From Rhodospirillaceae bacterium (GTDB lineage: Bacteria > Pseudomonadota > Alphaproteobacteria > GCA-2731375), in the NCBI GenBank assembly GCA_018660265.1, contig JABJKS010000013.1:1-64000 (forward strand): DNA of 64,000 nucleotides, written 5' to 3'. Both the position numbers and the translations under genes were made by a program. Position 1 is the first letter of the stretch, and each line of letters starts with the position of its first letter. Of this stretch, positions 1 to 7,897 are shown one piece after another. Under the pieces are notes generated by a model. It had not been told where the DNA came from. It worked only from the letters and a program-made list of their open reading frames with translations, and made no database searches.

Positions 1-42
1 CGCACAACGACGTCCGAGGGGCCTCTTAGACCGCCAATTTGG

Positions 43-136
43 TCGGTTCTCCGGACCTCCGGATGGCGTCGGCATCCCTTGACGATGTGCCGCATCGCCG
101 GCGGAATGCCTCCTACCCGGAGGTCCGGAGAACCGA
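43..136. repeat. Long inverted repeat with 20-bp perfect arms
   Basis: The arm at 43-62 (TCGGTTCTCCGGACCTCCGG) is the exact reverse complement of 117-136. The arms contain the smaller palindrome TCCGGA. The 54-nt interior can fold further: GGCAT at 71-75 pairs with ATGCC at 106-110, and GATG with CATC inside that. This could be a folded transcript end, a small non-autonomous element or a cruciform; the sequence does not decide. No convincing gene lies in 1-320. Confidence 0.75.
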
Positions 137-323
137 TCCTAAAAATGACGTATTTCTGAACCAGGACACTAGCTTTGTGACGGTTGTCACGTTTTGCCCT
201 ATTCGGACTCGCATCCCCGCGCGCCGTCACTATATGCACTTCTGCAGTTACTCCATGGGGCGCCGTTGGAGCGAATTTGTAACCGGTACCCCGTAAGTCG
301 ATAGGTAGAGTATGGAGTAAGTG

Positions 324-596
324 ATGAGGGCTGTTATCCTGCTATTGTGCGCGCTTGCGTTAAGCAATTGCGTCACATTGATCGCGATCCCCCCGGCAAT
401 TCAGTATGTTTCGGTCGCCGCCACCGTGGTCTCTTATGTGGCGACGGGCAAAGGCACGTCGGATCATGTTATTTCAGCAGTTGTTGATCAGGATTGCGCC
501 CTGCACAGGGCGTTGTTGGAGGATCAGATCTGTACGGAAAACCCTGTTGCGGCGGAAGTTAGCGAAGGCGAAGTCATGGCCCTGCTAGCAGAGTGA
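324..596 (+). CDS. Small lipoprotein, conserved hypothetical
   Basis: This 90-residue protein begins with a short hydrophobic stretch ending in a lipobox-like ALSNC. Cleavage before the Cys at about residue 16 and lipidation would anchor it in the envelope. The mature part holds a hydrophobic segment and then a conserved-looking block, DQDCALHRALLEDQIC, with two further cysteines that could form a disulfide. I recognise this block as typical of short uncharacterised alphaproteobacterial lipoproteins but know no function. GGAG at 314-317 supports the ATG at 324 rather than the GTG at 321. The acidic tail EVSEGEVMALL is predicted to be exposed. It stands alone, convergent with the VOC gene. Confidence 0.75.
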   Translation: MRAVILLLCALALSNCVTLIAIPPAIQYVSVAATVVSYVATGKGTSDHVISAVVDQDCALHRALLEDQICTENPVAAEVSEGEVMALLAE

Positions 597-624
597 TGGC
601 AGAATGATGGCGGAATAACGCTCG

Positions 625-1077
625 TCAGCGATAGTCGCCGCCTGGGTTGAAGCCTTCGTCCTTGGCCAGCACGCCCTGGCCCGGTACAAAGTTGACCTCC
701 AGGCGAATGCCGTCGGGATCTTCGAACAGCACGTAATAATAGCCCGGTGCCCACGGCCCCTTTTTCGCCGGCGTTACAATGTGCGCGCCGATGTTATTCA
801 ACAGCGCCTCCACCGTGTCCACGTCCTCCCGGCTGCGCGCCCGCCAGCATATATGATGCAGCCCCACGCGCCCCTGCACGAACCGTTCGCCTGCATGCTC
901 GGGCGCACAGGGCTGAATACCCAAAGCCGTCCGCGCACCGACGAAATAAACCATCTCCTCGCCATCAAACACACACTCCATCCCCAACGCCGGCATGAGT
1001 TTGGAATAGAACGTACGTGCCGCATCAAACTGACTAACCGTCAGTATCACATGGGCCATTCCGTTAACTGTGATCAT
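625..1077 (-). CDS. VOC-family (glyoxalase/dioxygenase fold) protein
   Basis: This single-module protein of 150 residues is typical of the vicinal oxygen chelate superfamily. Two beta-alpha-beta-beta-beta units are visible. The metal ligands expected for the family are in place: His in AHVILTV near residue 9, His in GLHHICW near residue 75 and Glu in IRLEVNF near residue 128. The final DPDGIRLEVNF is the usual closing strand. Such proteins act as glyoxalases, epimerases, resistance proteins or dioxygenases, and the substrate cannot be read from the sequence. AGGGAA lies about 8 nt before the ATG. It faces the small lipoprotein gene tail to tail. Confidence 0.85.
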   Translation of the reverse strand: MITVNGMAHVILTVSQFDAARTFYSKLMPALGMECVFDGEEMVYFVGARTALGIQPCAPEHAGERFVQGRVGLHHICWRARSREDVDTVEALLNNIGAHIVTPAKKGPWAPGYYYVLFEDPDGIRLEVNFVPGQGVLAKDEGFNPGGDYR

Positions 1078-1139
1078 GGTGTTATTTCCCTACTATCCCA
1101 ATATTGCATGAATGCTGCATCATGGTTGAGGACATTTCA

Positions 1140-1271
1140 ATGACCCCGTCGCACTGCATGGATTTGCCATCTACCCTTTTTGGCCCCGAGGGCTGGCGCT
1201 GGCTGGGTATCGCCGTCGGTGGCGGCAGCCTGTCGTGCCTGACTAAAAAAGTCATACGCCGTTACCAATAG
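1140..1271 (+). CDS. Possible 43-residue small protein
   Basis: A short frame runs from ATG at 1140 to TAG at 1271, preceded by GAGG about 8 nt upstream. The product would have a moderately hydrophobic centre (GWRWLGIAVGGGSLSCL) and a basic end (KKVIRRYQ), the look of a small membrane-associated peptide. It overlaps no other gene. I do not recognise it, and a frame of this size can occur by chance, so the call is tentative. Confidence 0.3.
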   Translation: MTPSHCMDLPSTLFGPEGWRWLGIAVGGGSLSCLTKKVIRRYQ

Positions 1272-1416
1272 AGGCGTTGAGTGGATGACGCGGAATTCAA
1301 AATACAAGGCTTGACCCCGATCCTGCGACCATCAGAACAAATAACATGATCTGATCTGAGCCACACAGTCATGGCAATCTCCATTAAATAGGATTAAAAT
1401 TTCTTAGCACTAGTTT

Positions 1417-1692
1417 TTGGTTAACCAGCGCATTAATTGGGCGATATTTGGCATGAGATTTGTATTGGGTGCGAGGTTTTGGGGTTATGGTCACGAAAAA
1501 CCGACACGTAAGCGGTTGAATGAGACCCTAAAAAAATCGGACCAACATGCTGAATATTATCAGAAACTTAGTTCGAAAGAATACGCTCGCCAAAACATGC
1601 CGACAAGACAGAGCCTAGCGATCAAGCGGTTCACCATCCGTGCTATGGTATTGATTGTCATACTTTGCTTAATGTATTGGGTTTTTGGCTAG
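1417..1692 (+). CDS. Possible small membrane protein
   Basis: The frame would give up to 91 residues from a TTG at 1417, or 79 from the ATG at 1453. The middle is charged and polar (rich in Lys, Arg, Glu and Gln). The C-terminal 22 residues, RAMVLIVILCLMYWVFG, form a clear single membrane segment, so a tail-anchored topology is plausible. Base composition is more AT-rich than in the flanking genes, which suggests either non-coding sequence or recent arrival. No strong ribosome-binding site precedes either start. I do not recognise the family. Confidence 0.4.
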   Translation: MVNQRINWAIFGMRFVLGARFWGYGHEKPTRKRLNETLKKSDQHAEYYQKLSSKEYARQNMPTRQSLAIKRFTIRAMVLIVILCLMYWVFG

Positions 1693-1807
1693 AGCAGAAA
1701 TTGCGAGACCTCGACATTTCCAAAAACTCATACTTTGCGGCGGCCTAATGCATTGACGTCAAAAAGACTTTTCGACCGTTAGGTTCGGCGATGTCGGATC
1801 AGTCATA

Positions 1808-3436
1808 TCACACCGCCGTGCCCATTCTTGCCGGTGCGGCCCGTGTGCCTGAACCTCGTTGCGGTACCTTTGATAACGCGAAGCCTTGTTGGTGGCTGGC
1901 TTTGGTAATGACCGTCATTTTCCAGATGATGCCGCCCGCAACCGCGCCAAGGCCTGCTAGGGCTGCGACGAGTGGTTGGGTTGGCCAGAGGCCCAGGAAG
2001 GCGGCGAAGCCTAGTAGGGGCAGGACCTGGCCGATCAGGCGCAGGGGGGTATTGATGGCGGCCAGGGCTTTGCGGGGCAGGGGGTGGATACCGTTTACCG
2101 ATGTGTTGGCCATATAGTTGCGCCAGAGGATGGCGTTGATGGCGGCCAGGGCACCGCCCAGGCCCGCAGCAATAGGTGTTGCGCCGCGCAAATCCGGGTG
2201 CAGGGTGGTGGCGATGGCGAGCAGGCCCGCGCCTTCCAGCAAACCCGTGGCGATTAACATCCAGGGCATTTGCGGGGCGCGCCAGGCGGGGATGCCTTTG
2301 CCCGCCTGTAGAATGCGGGCCTGGCAATATAGAAACGCCGCGGCCTCGATAGCCAATGCCAGATGCAGGATATCGGCGGGCCAGAACAGATCCGCCAACA
2401 AGGTCGGGTAAAAGGCTGCCACCACATAGGTCTCCCGCGTCATCCAGGATGATTGCGGGCGCAGCAGGACCAGGAGGAAGCGGGCCTTGCGGGCGATTTC
2501 CAAAAAGACAAAAAACAGGCCTATGGCCATGCCCACGCCTGCCACCACGTTGACGCCGATCAGGGCGCTTTCGGGAATGCTGCCCAGCATATAGGCCAGC
2601 CAGGCCATGATGATCAGGCCCGTGCTCATGCCGCCTAAGGTGAAATTCATCGCCGCGCGCATATCCCAGAATTTCTGGACCTTGCCGACCAATGGATTGG
2701 CCGGGTCCTGTAGTGCTTCATCATCCACATCGTCCGCCGTACGGTCCCGACCGGGCATGGAATTATCGATGCCATAGAGGTATTTTACCTGTGGGTCGTT
2801 GCCGAGCTCTTCATGCATCTGAAAGGCCCGATCATCTGCCGACATTTGACTGACATTGCTGTTGGGGTCATTAAAATCGCCAAAATGGATGGCGGTGGCG
2901 ATGCATGAATTGGCACATGCCGGTGTTGCATCCGGGTCCACGCCCGGCGTCAGGCCCGCAGCCAGGCCGTCGTCTACTTTCTCTATACAGAAGGTGCATT
3001 TGTTGGCGACGCCGATGCGGTCGGGCTGGGCCACATAGGTTTCCTGCGTCGTTGGCTCGCCGTAATACCAATTCTGTTCGTGCGCGATGGTGCGGGCCTG
3101 ATAGGGGCAGGCCACGGCGCAATAGCCGCAGCCGATGCACAAATCGTAATCCATGGTGACCAGGCCGTCGGCCCGTTGTTTGGTGGCACCTGTGGGGCAG
3201 ACCGGCACACAGGACGGCTCTGCGCAATGCTGACAGCCCGTGACCAAGAACAGACGCTCCACATTGGGAAAGGTGCCCAGTTCTACATCAATGACCCGCC
3301 GCCATTGCACGCCGGGGGGCGTGTCGTTGGCGTGTTTGCAGGCAATGGTACAGGTTTGGCACCCGACACAGCTGTTCAGATCGATGACCATGCCGTAACG
3401 CGCACTCATACTTGGGGGCGTGCTTAGGTCGTTCAT
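1808..3436 (-). CDS. Fused 4Fe-4S electron-transfer subunit and DmsC/NrfD-type membrane anchor
   Basis: The 542-residue product joins two subunits that are usually separate. Residues 1 to about 235 form a DmsB-type ferredoxin with four cysteine groups: CVGCQTCTIAC, CQHCAEPSCVPVC, CIGCGYCAVAC and CTFC...CANSC. Residues from about 265 on hold roughly eight hydrophobic segments like the DmsC/NrfD quinone-linked anchors. It would pass electrons between the molybdenum subunit encoded just upstream and the membrane quinone pool. ATG at 3436 overlaps the TGA of the catalytic gene by four bases (ATGA), so the two are probably translationally coupled. A longer frame extends to 3589, but it lies inside the upstream gene and is not needed. 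The fusion is direct; the partner assignment is inference from position. Confidence 0.88.
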   Translation of the reverse strand: MNDLSTPPSMSARYGMVIDLNSCVGCQTCTIACKHANDTPPGVQWRRVIDVELGTFPNVERLFLVTGCQHCAEPSCVPVCPTGATKQRADGLVTMDYDLCIGCGYCAVACPYQARTIAHEQNWYYGEPTTQETYVAQPDRIGVANKCTFCIEKVDDGLAAGLTPGVDPDATPACANSCIATAIHFGDFNDPNSNVSQMSADDRAFQMHEELGNDPQVKYLYGIDNSMPGRDRTADDVDDEALQDPANPLVGKVQKFWDMRAAMNFTLGGMSTGLIIMAWLAYMLGSIPESALIGVNVVAGVGMAIGLFFVFLEIARKARFLLVLLRPQSSWMTRETYVVAAFYPTLLADLFWPADILHLALAIEAAAFLYCQARILQAGKGIPAWRAPQMPWMLIATGLLEGAGLLAIATTLHPDLRGATPIAAGLGGALAAINAILWRNYMANTSVNGIHPLPRKALAAINTPLRLIGQVLPLLGFAAFLGLWPTQPLVAALAGLGAVAGGIIWKMTVITKASHQQGFALSKVPQRGSGTRAAPARMGTAV

Positions 3437-6174
3437 GAATTGGCCCTTTTCAGGACTTCCAAATCCTTCTCGATCTTCACCCGCACGATGTCGGAGCCGC
3501 TGCCGGTACCGTCCGTCAGAGACAATGCAATATCCGTCACGGAATTCAGGCTGGGCAGGTTCAAATCCTTGGCAAACGGCGTGGCCCAATGATCGAACTG
3601 CCCGATCATCAATACCGTGTCTGGGCGGATGCCCTGGCGCAGTACGGCATTGCCACGGGTTACACCGGTGGCAGAGGTAATGACAACCGGATCGCCCTGG
3701 CCAATGCCCAGCTTGCGCGCTGCCTGCATGTTGATGATGATGCCCGAATGTCCGGCCACGTTTTCGGCCACTTCATAAATCAACGGTATGCCCACGTTGG
3801 CACCCCAGGCGTATTGCATGCTGCGCGCGGTCAGGGCCCAGAAGGGAAAATCGTCCGGGTCCTGGCCTTTTTCCCGGACATAATTTGTCCAGATATCGGG
3901 GAAGGATTCGTATTTCGGCAGGGGGTCGTAATCCTCCAGCTGGCCATCCCACCATTCCACGCCGACCTCGTGCAGGCGATTGGCCAGCTGCACCCCGTGG
4001 CGTTTGATGCGTTCCTGATAGGGCAGCTCAAAGCGGATACCGCGTTCTTTCATATAGGGATACAGGTACCATTCCCGTTGGGCGAATTCCCGCAGCATAT
4101 AGCCGTTCTCTTTAAACCAGGCCAGATCATGGATTTCCTCACCCTTGGACAGATCATGGCTGGCTGCTTTGGCCACACGGTCCCAAATCTCCTCCACCCC
4201 ATAGGCCACATCCGGCTCCAGGCTATAATCGAACTGGTTACTGACCAGCTTCATGCCAGCCGCACCTTTGTTAATGGCTATGTTGTATTCGCCCAAAATT
4301 CCGACCCGCTGGGCGATTTCCGTGGCGATGTCGGTCATGTCCATGGCATCCACCACGGGCTTTACGGCTGGTTGGCGGATCATCCAGCCTTGATGCTTCC
4401 AGAACTGTTCGCCGGACCCGGTACCGCCAATGCGGCTGAGTTGCAGGCTTTCCAGATCCGTCGCCTCCGGCAGAATAATGTCCGCCATATGGTTGGTCTC
4501 GTCCTTGGTATAGGCAAAGGCCAGGGTGAAGGGGAATTCCGAAATCCGCTCCGCCACTTCGGGTGCGTTCCAGGACGAAATGGCGGGGTTGGTACGATAA
4601 CAGATCCACATATCCGGCAAGGTCGGACGCGGCCAGTTATCCGGGGCCTCCTTTTGAAACAGCCAGGGTAGATGGGCCGGTCCCAATGCAGGGGCCCAGG
4701 GCGATGATGACGACAGGGGAACGAGGGTGTTATAGCCGTTGCGAATGCGCGGCTGGCTGGCCCATTCCGCCTTGGATGTGGGATTGAAGGGAAAATCCAT
4801 GATCCCGTCACGGCTGGATACGGCACTTAGATGCTTGTTATTGGCGGGGCGGTTCAGGCGCACCTTGGTACCCAGGTTGGCACCCGGCACTTCGATGGCA
4901 CCCACCAGGACACTCAACAGCGTCCGGGCCCAAACCGCGTGATAGCCGCCCGGTCCGTTATTGACCGATTTGCCCAACGCCACACCCACCGGGCGCAGGG
5001 GCATCATCTCGCCTTCAATTTCGATCATCTCACCGACCCGGGCGTGGGCCACGAATTCGTCACCGATCCGGCGTATGGTTTCCGCCGGTACATCGCATTC
5101 CACCTCCGCCCAATCAGGCGTGTATTCCTCCATATGATCCAACAGCACCTGAAAGGCAGGCTTCACCACCACGCCTTCATGCTGCCAAACCTCGTCATCG
5201 GCACCTATTTCAAGGCCCGTGACCTGGAATGACCCATCCATGGCCGCGTCTGTGATATTGCCGTCAAAGGGTTTGGCCTGGCCGTCTGCCAGATCCCAGA
5301 TCAACGGTTTCTCTGTGCCGGGTTCGCGCAGGTAATATCCGTTCGGTCCCACCAGATAGGGCGAGGTTGTGTCTTCTTTCAGGAACCGCACATCGCAAAC
5401 CTCGGCCCAGTTCCGTTCTTTGATAATGCGGTGGATCACGGCGAACAAAAATGCTGCGTCGGTCTTGGCCCTGATGGGGACCCATTCCGCCGACATGGCG
5501 CCGGTCACGGACAGATGTGGTTCCACCATGACGCGCTTCAGGCCGCGCCGCCGCGCCTCGGCCCCACGGCGGACCCCTGTGGCACCCCCCGATGCGTCCA
5601 CGTTCTTGCCGCAGTTGATGACGTATTCGCAGTACGGACTGTCGACCTCCAGAGTAAAGGCGCGCTGCCACAATTCACCATACAGATGTTCCGAGTGATA
5701 GCATTTTACCCCCTGGCCCGCGCCAAAGCCCAGATCAGCCGGTCCCCAGGCCGCCAGTATGGCAGGGAAGCTGCCCATGAACCGTGTGGGCGTACCTCCC
5801 CCCCCGAAGCTGACCGCCAGGCGCGGGTAGCCGGAATTATCCTTCAGCCCCTTGGCGCGAATTTCCTTCATCTTGTCGGCGACCGTGTCCAACGCCTCAT
5901 CCCAGCTGATGGGGACAAAGTCCGGATCTTCGTTCCGGCCCTTTTTGGGGTTGGTCCGCTTCATGGGCTGACTGACGCGATTGGGATTATAGGTTTTCTG
6001 CACCAGACCATAGGCCTTGACACACGGCGTGCCCTGGCCCGGATGCTGGCCGCAGATGTTCAGGTTCGGCTCAATCCGTGTTGCCACGCCGTCCTCAACC
6101 TCCACCTTGATCAGGTCCGGCCCCGAAACGCATTGAAAACAATATGTCGGGACTTTCTTGCTGGTCTTGCTCAT
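3433..6174 (-). CDS. Molybdopterin oxidoreductase, PadB-like (DMSO reductase family)
   Basis: This large catalytic subunit of about 913 residues belongs to the complex iron-sulfur molybdoenzymes. Its N-terminus has CFQC and then, after a gap, CGQHPGQGTPC, a variant of the usual 4Fe-4S motif. KTYNPNR, PMKRTNPKKGR and ISWDEALD follow, and the molybdopterin-dinucleotide domain lies at the C-terminus (FWALTARS, INMQAARKLGI). There is no twin-arginine signal, so it should work in the cytoplasm. From memory the N-terminal pattern most resembles PadB of phenylacetyl-CoA:acceptor oxidoreductase, which oxidises the alpha carbon of phenylacetyl-CoA. That substrate is inference only. AAGGA lies 8 nt before ATG 6174, which decides the start over ATG 6183. 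The FeS/anchor gene follows directly. Confidence 0.85.
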   Translation of the reverse strand: MSKTSKKVPTYCFQCVSGPDLIKVEVEDGVATRIEPNLNICGQHPGQGTPCVKAYGLVQKTYNPNRVSQPMKRTNPKKGRNEDPDFVPISWDEALDTVADKMKEIRAKGLKDNSGYPRLAVSFGGGGTPTRFMGSFPAILAAWGPADLGFGAGQGVKCYHSEHLYGELWQRAFTLEVDSPYCEYVINCGKNVDASGGATGVRRGAEARRRGLKRVMVEPHLSVTGAMSAEWVPIRAKTDAAFLFAVIHRIIKERNWAEVCDVRFLKEDTTSPYLVGPNGYYLREPGTEKPLIWDLADGQAKPFDGNITDAAMDGSFQVTGLEIGADDEVWQHEGVVVKPAFQVLLDHMEEYTPDWAEVECDVPAETIRRIGDEFVAHARVGEMIEIEGEMMPLRPVGVALGKSVNNGPGGYHAVWARTLLSVLVGAIEVPGANLGTKVRLNRPANNKHLSAVSSRDGIMDFPFNPTSKAEWASQPRIRNGYNTLVPLSSSSPWAPALGPAHLPWLFQKEAPDNWPRPTLPDMWICYRTNPAISSWNAPEVAERISEFPFTLAFAYTKDETNHMADIILPEATDLESLQLSRIGGTGSGEQFWKHQGWMIRQPAVKPVVDAMDMTDIATEIAQRVGILGEYNIAINKGAAGMKLVSNQFDYSLEPDVAYGVEEIWDRVAKAASHDLSKGEEIHDLAWFKENGYMLREFAQREWYLYPYMKERGIRFELPYQERIKRHGVQLANRLHEVGVEWWDGQLEDYDPLPKYESFPDIWTNYVREKGQDPDDFPFWALTARSMQYAWGANVGIPLIYEVAENVAGHSGIIINMQAARKLGIGQGDPVVITSATGVTRGNAVLRQGIRPDTVLMIGQFDHWATPFAKDLNLPSLNSVTDIALSLTDGTGSGSDIVRVKIEKDLEVLKRANS

Positions 6175-6298
6175 GCGAAGCATCCTTATCTGCGGGCCTA
6201 TACAGTTAGGATATCATGGTGCATTCAATGAAAGCAAAGCACAGAAAATCCGTGTAGCATCAGGGCCAAGAATAAAAAGATGTGGTGGAGGAGATATC
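6175..6298. promoter_or_regulatory. Divergent intergenic region (Mo-oxidoreductase / thiolase operon)
   Basis: This 124-nt gap separates the starts of the two divergent operons and must hold promoters for both. I see the two ribosome-binding sites (AAGGA for the minus gene, GGAGGAG at 6287-6293 for the plus gene) but no convincing -35/-10 pair. The shared gap suggests joint control of the two operons. Confidence 0.4.
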
Positions 6299-7468
6299 TT
6301 GTCAGAAGAAACAATTGTCATCGCGGGCTATTCGGAAACCCTGGTGGAATATAAAAGTGGGCGCAGCGCCTATGATTTCGCCGGTGAGGCTTTCGCCGGT
6401 TTGCTGGCATCAACGGGCGTTGAGAAATCCATGGTCGACGGTTTATCCGTCACCGTACCCCTTAGCGAATGCGCCAATCCGTTCTTTGCCGTCTACATGA
6501 CAGAGGCCCTGGGCCTGTCGCCAACCTGGTTGAACTACGGTGGTATGGGCGGTTGTTCGGCCACGGGCGGGGTGGCCCGGGCCATGACCGCAATCCGCGA
6601 AGGGATGTGCGAGGTGGCGGTGGTGCTCTCAGCCGATGCGCCGTCGACCAACTGGGCCGCAAACTACGGTGCCTTTCGTGGCGAGTTTCAGGACCCGGTC
6701 GGCGTCCTGGGCCCGCCCGCGACGTTCGGTCTGTTGATGAGCCGCTATGAACATCAATACGGCTTGAATTACGAAGCCTTGGCGAAGATTTCCATTGCCC
6801 AACGGGAAGGCGCGCTGGTCAACGATAATGCCTTCGTCAAATTGAAGAAGCCGCTGACGGTCGAAGACTACATGAACTCCCGCATGATCGCGGACCCATT
6901 GCGTCTTTTGGACTGCGTCATGTTCTGCGACGGCGGCAACGCCTTTCTGGTGACCTCTGCCGCCAAGGCCAAGGCGTTGGGGATGGAGAAAACCGTACGC
7001 CCCACGGCCTATGCTGAAATCACGAATTTCAAAGGCGCGGACCCGGTGGCGGATATTACCGAAACCGGCTTTTCCGTCCTGGCACCAAAAGTGTTCGGCG
7101 CATCCGGCCTGCAGGCCCAGGATATAAACAGCTTCCACCCTTACGATGATTTCACCATCGCCGTGATGATGCAGCTGGAAGATTTTGGATTTTGCCCCAA
7201 GGGACAGGGCAGTGACTATGTCATGGCGACGGATTTGGGCCGGGATGGCGATCTGCCGCTAAATACAGGCGGCGGGCAGCTATCGGCGGGGCAGCCAGGC
7301 CTGGCCAGTGGCGGTTTGAACCTGGCCGAGGCCGTGCGTCAGATGTTTGGCGAAGGCGGTGCGCGCCAGATTGCCAAAACCCAGAACGCCCTGGTCACCG
7401 GCATCGGTGTCATCCCCTATGCCCGCAACTGGGGCACCTCTACCGCCATGATATTGGAGGCTTCATAA
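6299..7468 (+). CDS. Thiolase-family acyl-CoA protein, non-canonical
   Basis: The protein has 389 residues and the two-domain thiolase fold of the SCP2/lipid-transfer branch. The nucleophile region reads GGMGGCSATGG, putting the likely active Cys at residue 86. In the C-terminal half HPYDDFTIAVMMQLEDFGFC is the SCP2-type block. The block that is usually GHP before the final helices reads GGGQLSAGQPG here, so Gln stands where a catalytic His is normal. That argues for a changed reaction or a structural role. Start is TTG 6299, chosen because GGAGGAG precedes it by about 5 nt; a longer frame to 6158 runs into the divergent gene. The DUF35 gene follows after 1 nt, the common pairing of such thiolases. 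Confidence 0.85.
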   Translation: MSEETIVIAGYSETLVEYKSGRSAYDFAGEAFAGLLASTGVEKSMVDGLSVTVPLSECANPFFAVYMTEALGLSPTWLNYGGMGGCSATGGVARAMTAIREGMCEVAVVLSADAPSTNWAANYGAFRGEFQDPVGVLGPPATFGLLMSRYEHQYGLNYEALAKISIAQREGALVNDNAFVKLKKPLTVEDYMNSRMIADPLRLLDCVMFCDGGNAFLVTSAAKAKALGMEKTVRPTAYAEITNFKGADPVADITETGFSVLAPKVFGASGLQAQDINSFHPYDDFTIAVMMQLEDFGFCPKGQGSDYVMATDLGRDGDLPLNTGGGQLSAGQPGLASGGLNLAEAVRQMFGEGGARQIAKTQNALVTGIGVIPYARNWGTSTAMILEAS

Positions 7469-7469
7469 G

Positions 7470-7895
7470 ATGTCAGACCAAGACGTAAAACCGCGCCCCG
7501 TTCCGAAGGCCAACAAATATGTCGCGACGGACAGCTTCTGGCAAGGCACCAAGGATGGCGCGCTGCTGTTGCAATATTGTCCGGATACAGAACAGTTTCA
7601 GCATTACCCCCGTCCGGTCAGCATCTATACGGGCAAGCGTAACCTGGAATGGCGCAAGGTGGCGGGCACGGGCACGATCTATGCCGCTACAATTGTTCGG
7701 GTGCCCGGTCCCGGCATGGACGGGCGTTTGCCCCTTGCGGTGGTGACGGTGGAATTGGATGAAGGCGTCCGCATCATGGGTAACATCATGAACGTGGAAC
7801 CAGACGCAGTGGCCATCGGCCAGCGGGTGGCGCTGGCCTGGGATGCCATCAATGACGACATTGCCTATCCCGCCTTTAATCTGGTCGAGGCTTAG
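7470..7895 (+). CDS. DUF35 / OB-fold acyl-CoA-associated protein
   Basis: These 141 residues match the DUF35 architecture: an N-terminal rubredoxin-like zinc ribbon and a C-terminal OB fold (GTGTIYAATIV, PLAVVTVELDEGVRIMG). Partners of this type bind acyl-CoA and hold thiolases or CoA transfer enzymes in complex. In this copy the zinc ribbon is worn down. Only the first Cys is left in the region LQYCPDTEQFQHYPRPVS, where four cysteines are normal. It starts 1 nt after the thiolase stop, with GGAGG about 10 nt upstream, and ends 2 nt before the ligase, so the three genes are surely one transcript. Confidence 0.88.
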   Translation: MSDQDVKPRPVPKANKYVATDSFWQGTKDGALLLQYCPDTEQFQHYPRPVSIYTGKRNLEWRKVAGTGTIYAATIVRVPGPGMDGRLPLAVVTVELDEGVRIMGNIMNVEPDAVAIGQRVALAWDAINDDIAYPAFNLVEA

Positions 7896-7897
7896 GC

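Noticed and set aside
39..296. Open frame of 85 codons at the window start
   Set aside because: It runs through the inverted repeat, has no ribosome-binding site and its composition is not protein-like.
3589..4671. Plus-strand open frame of 360 codons
   Set aside because: It is antisense to the Mo-oxidoreductase gene and shows no family motif.
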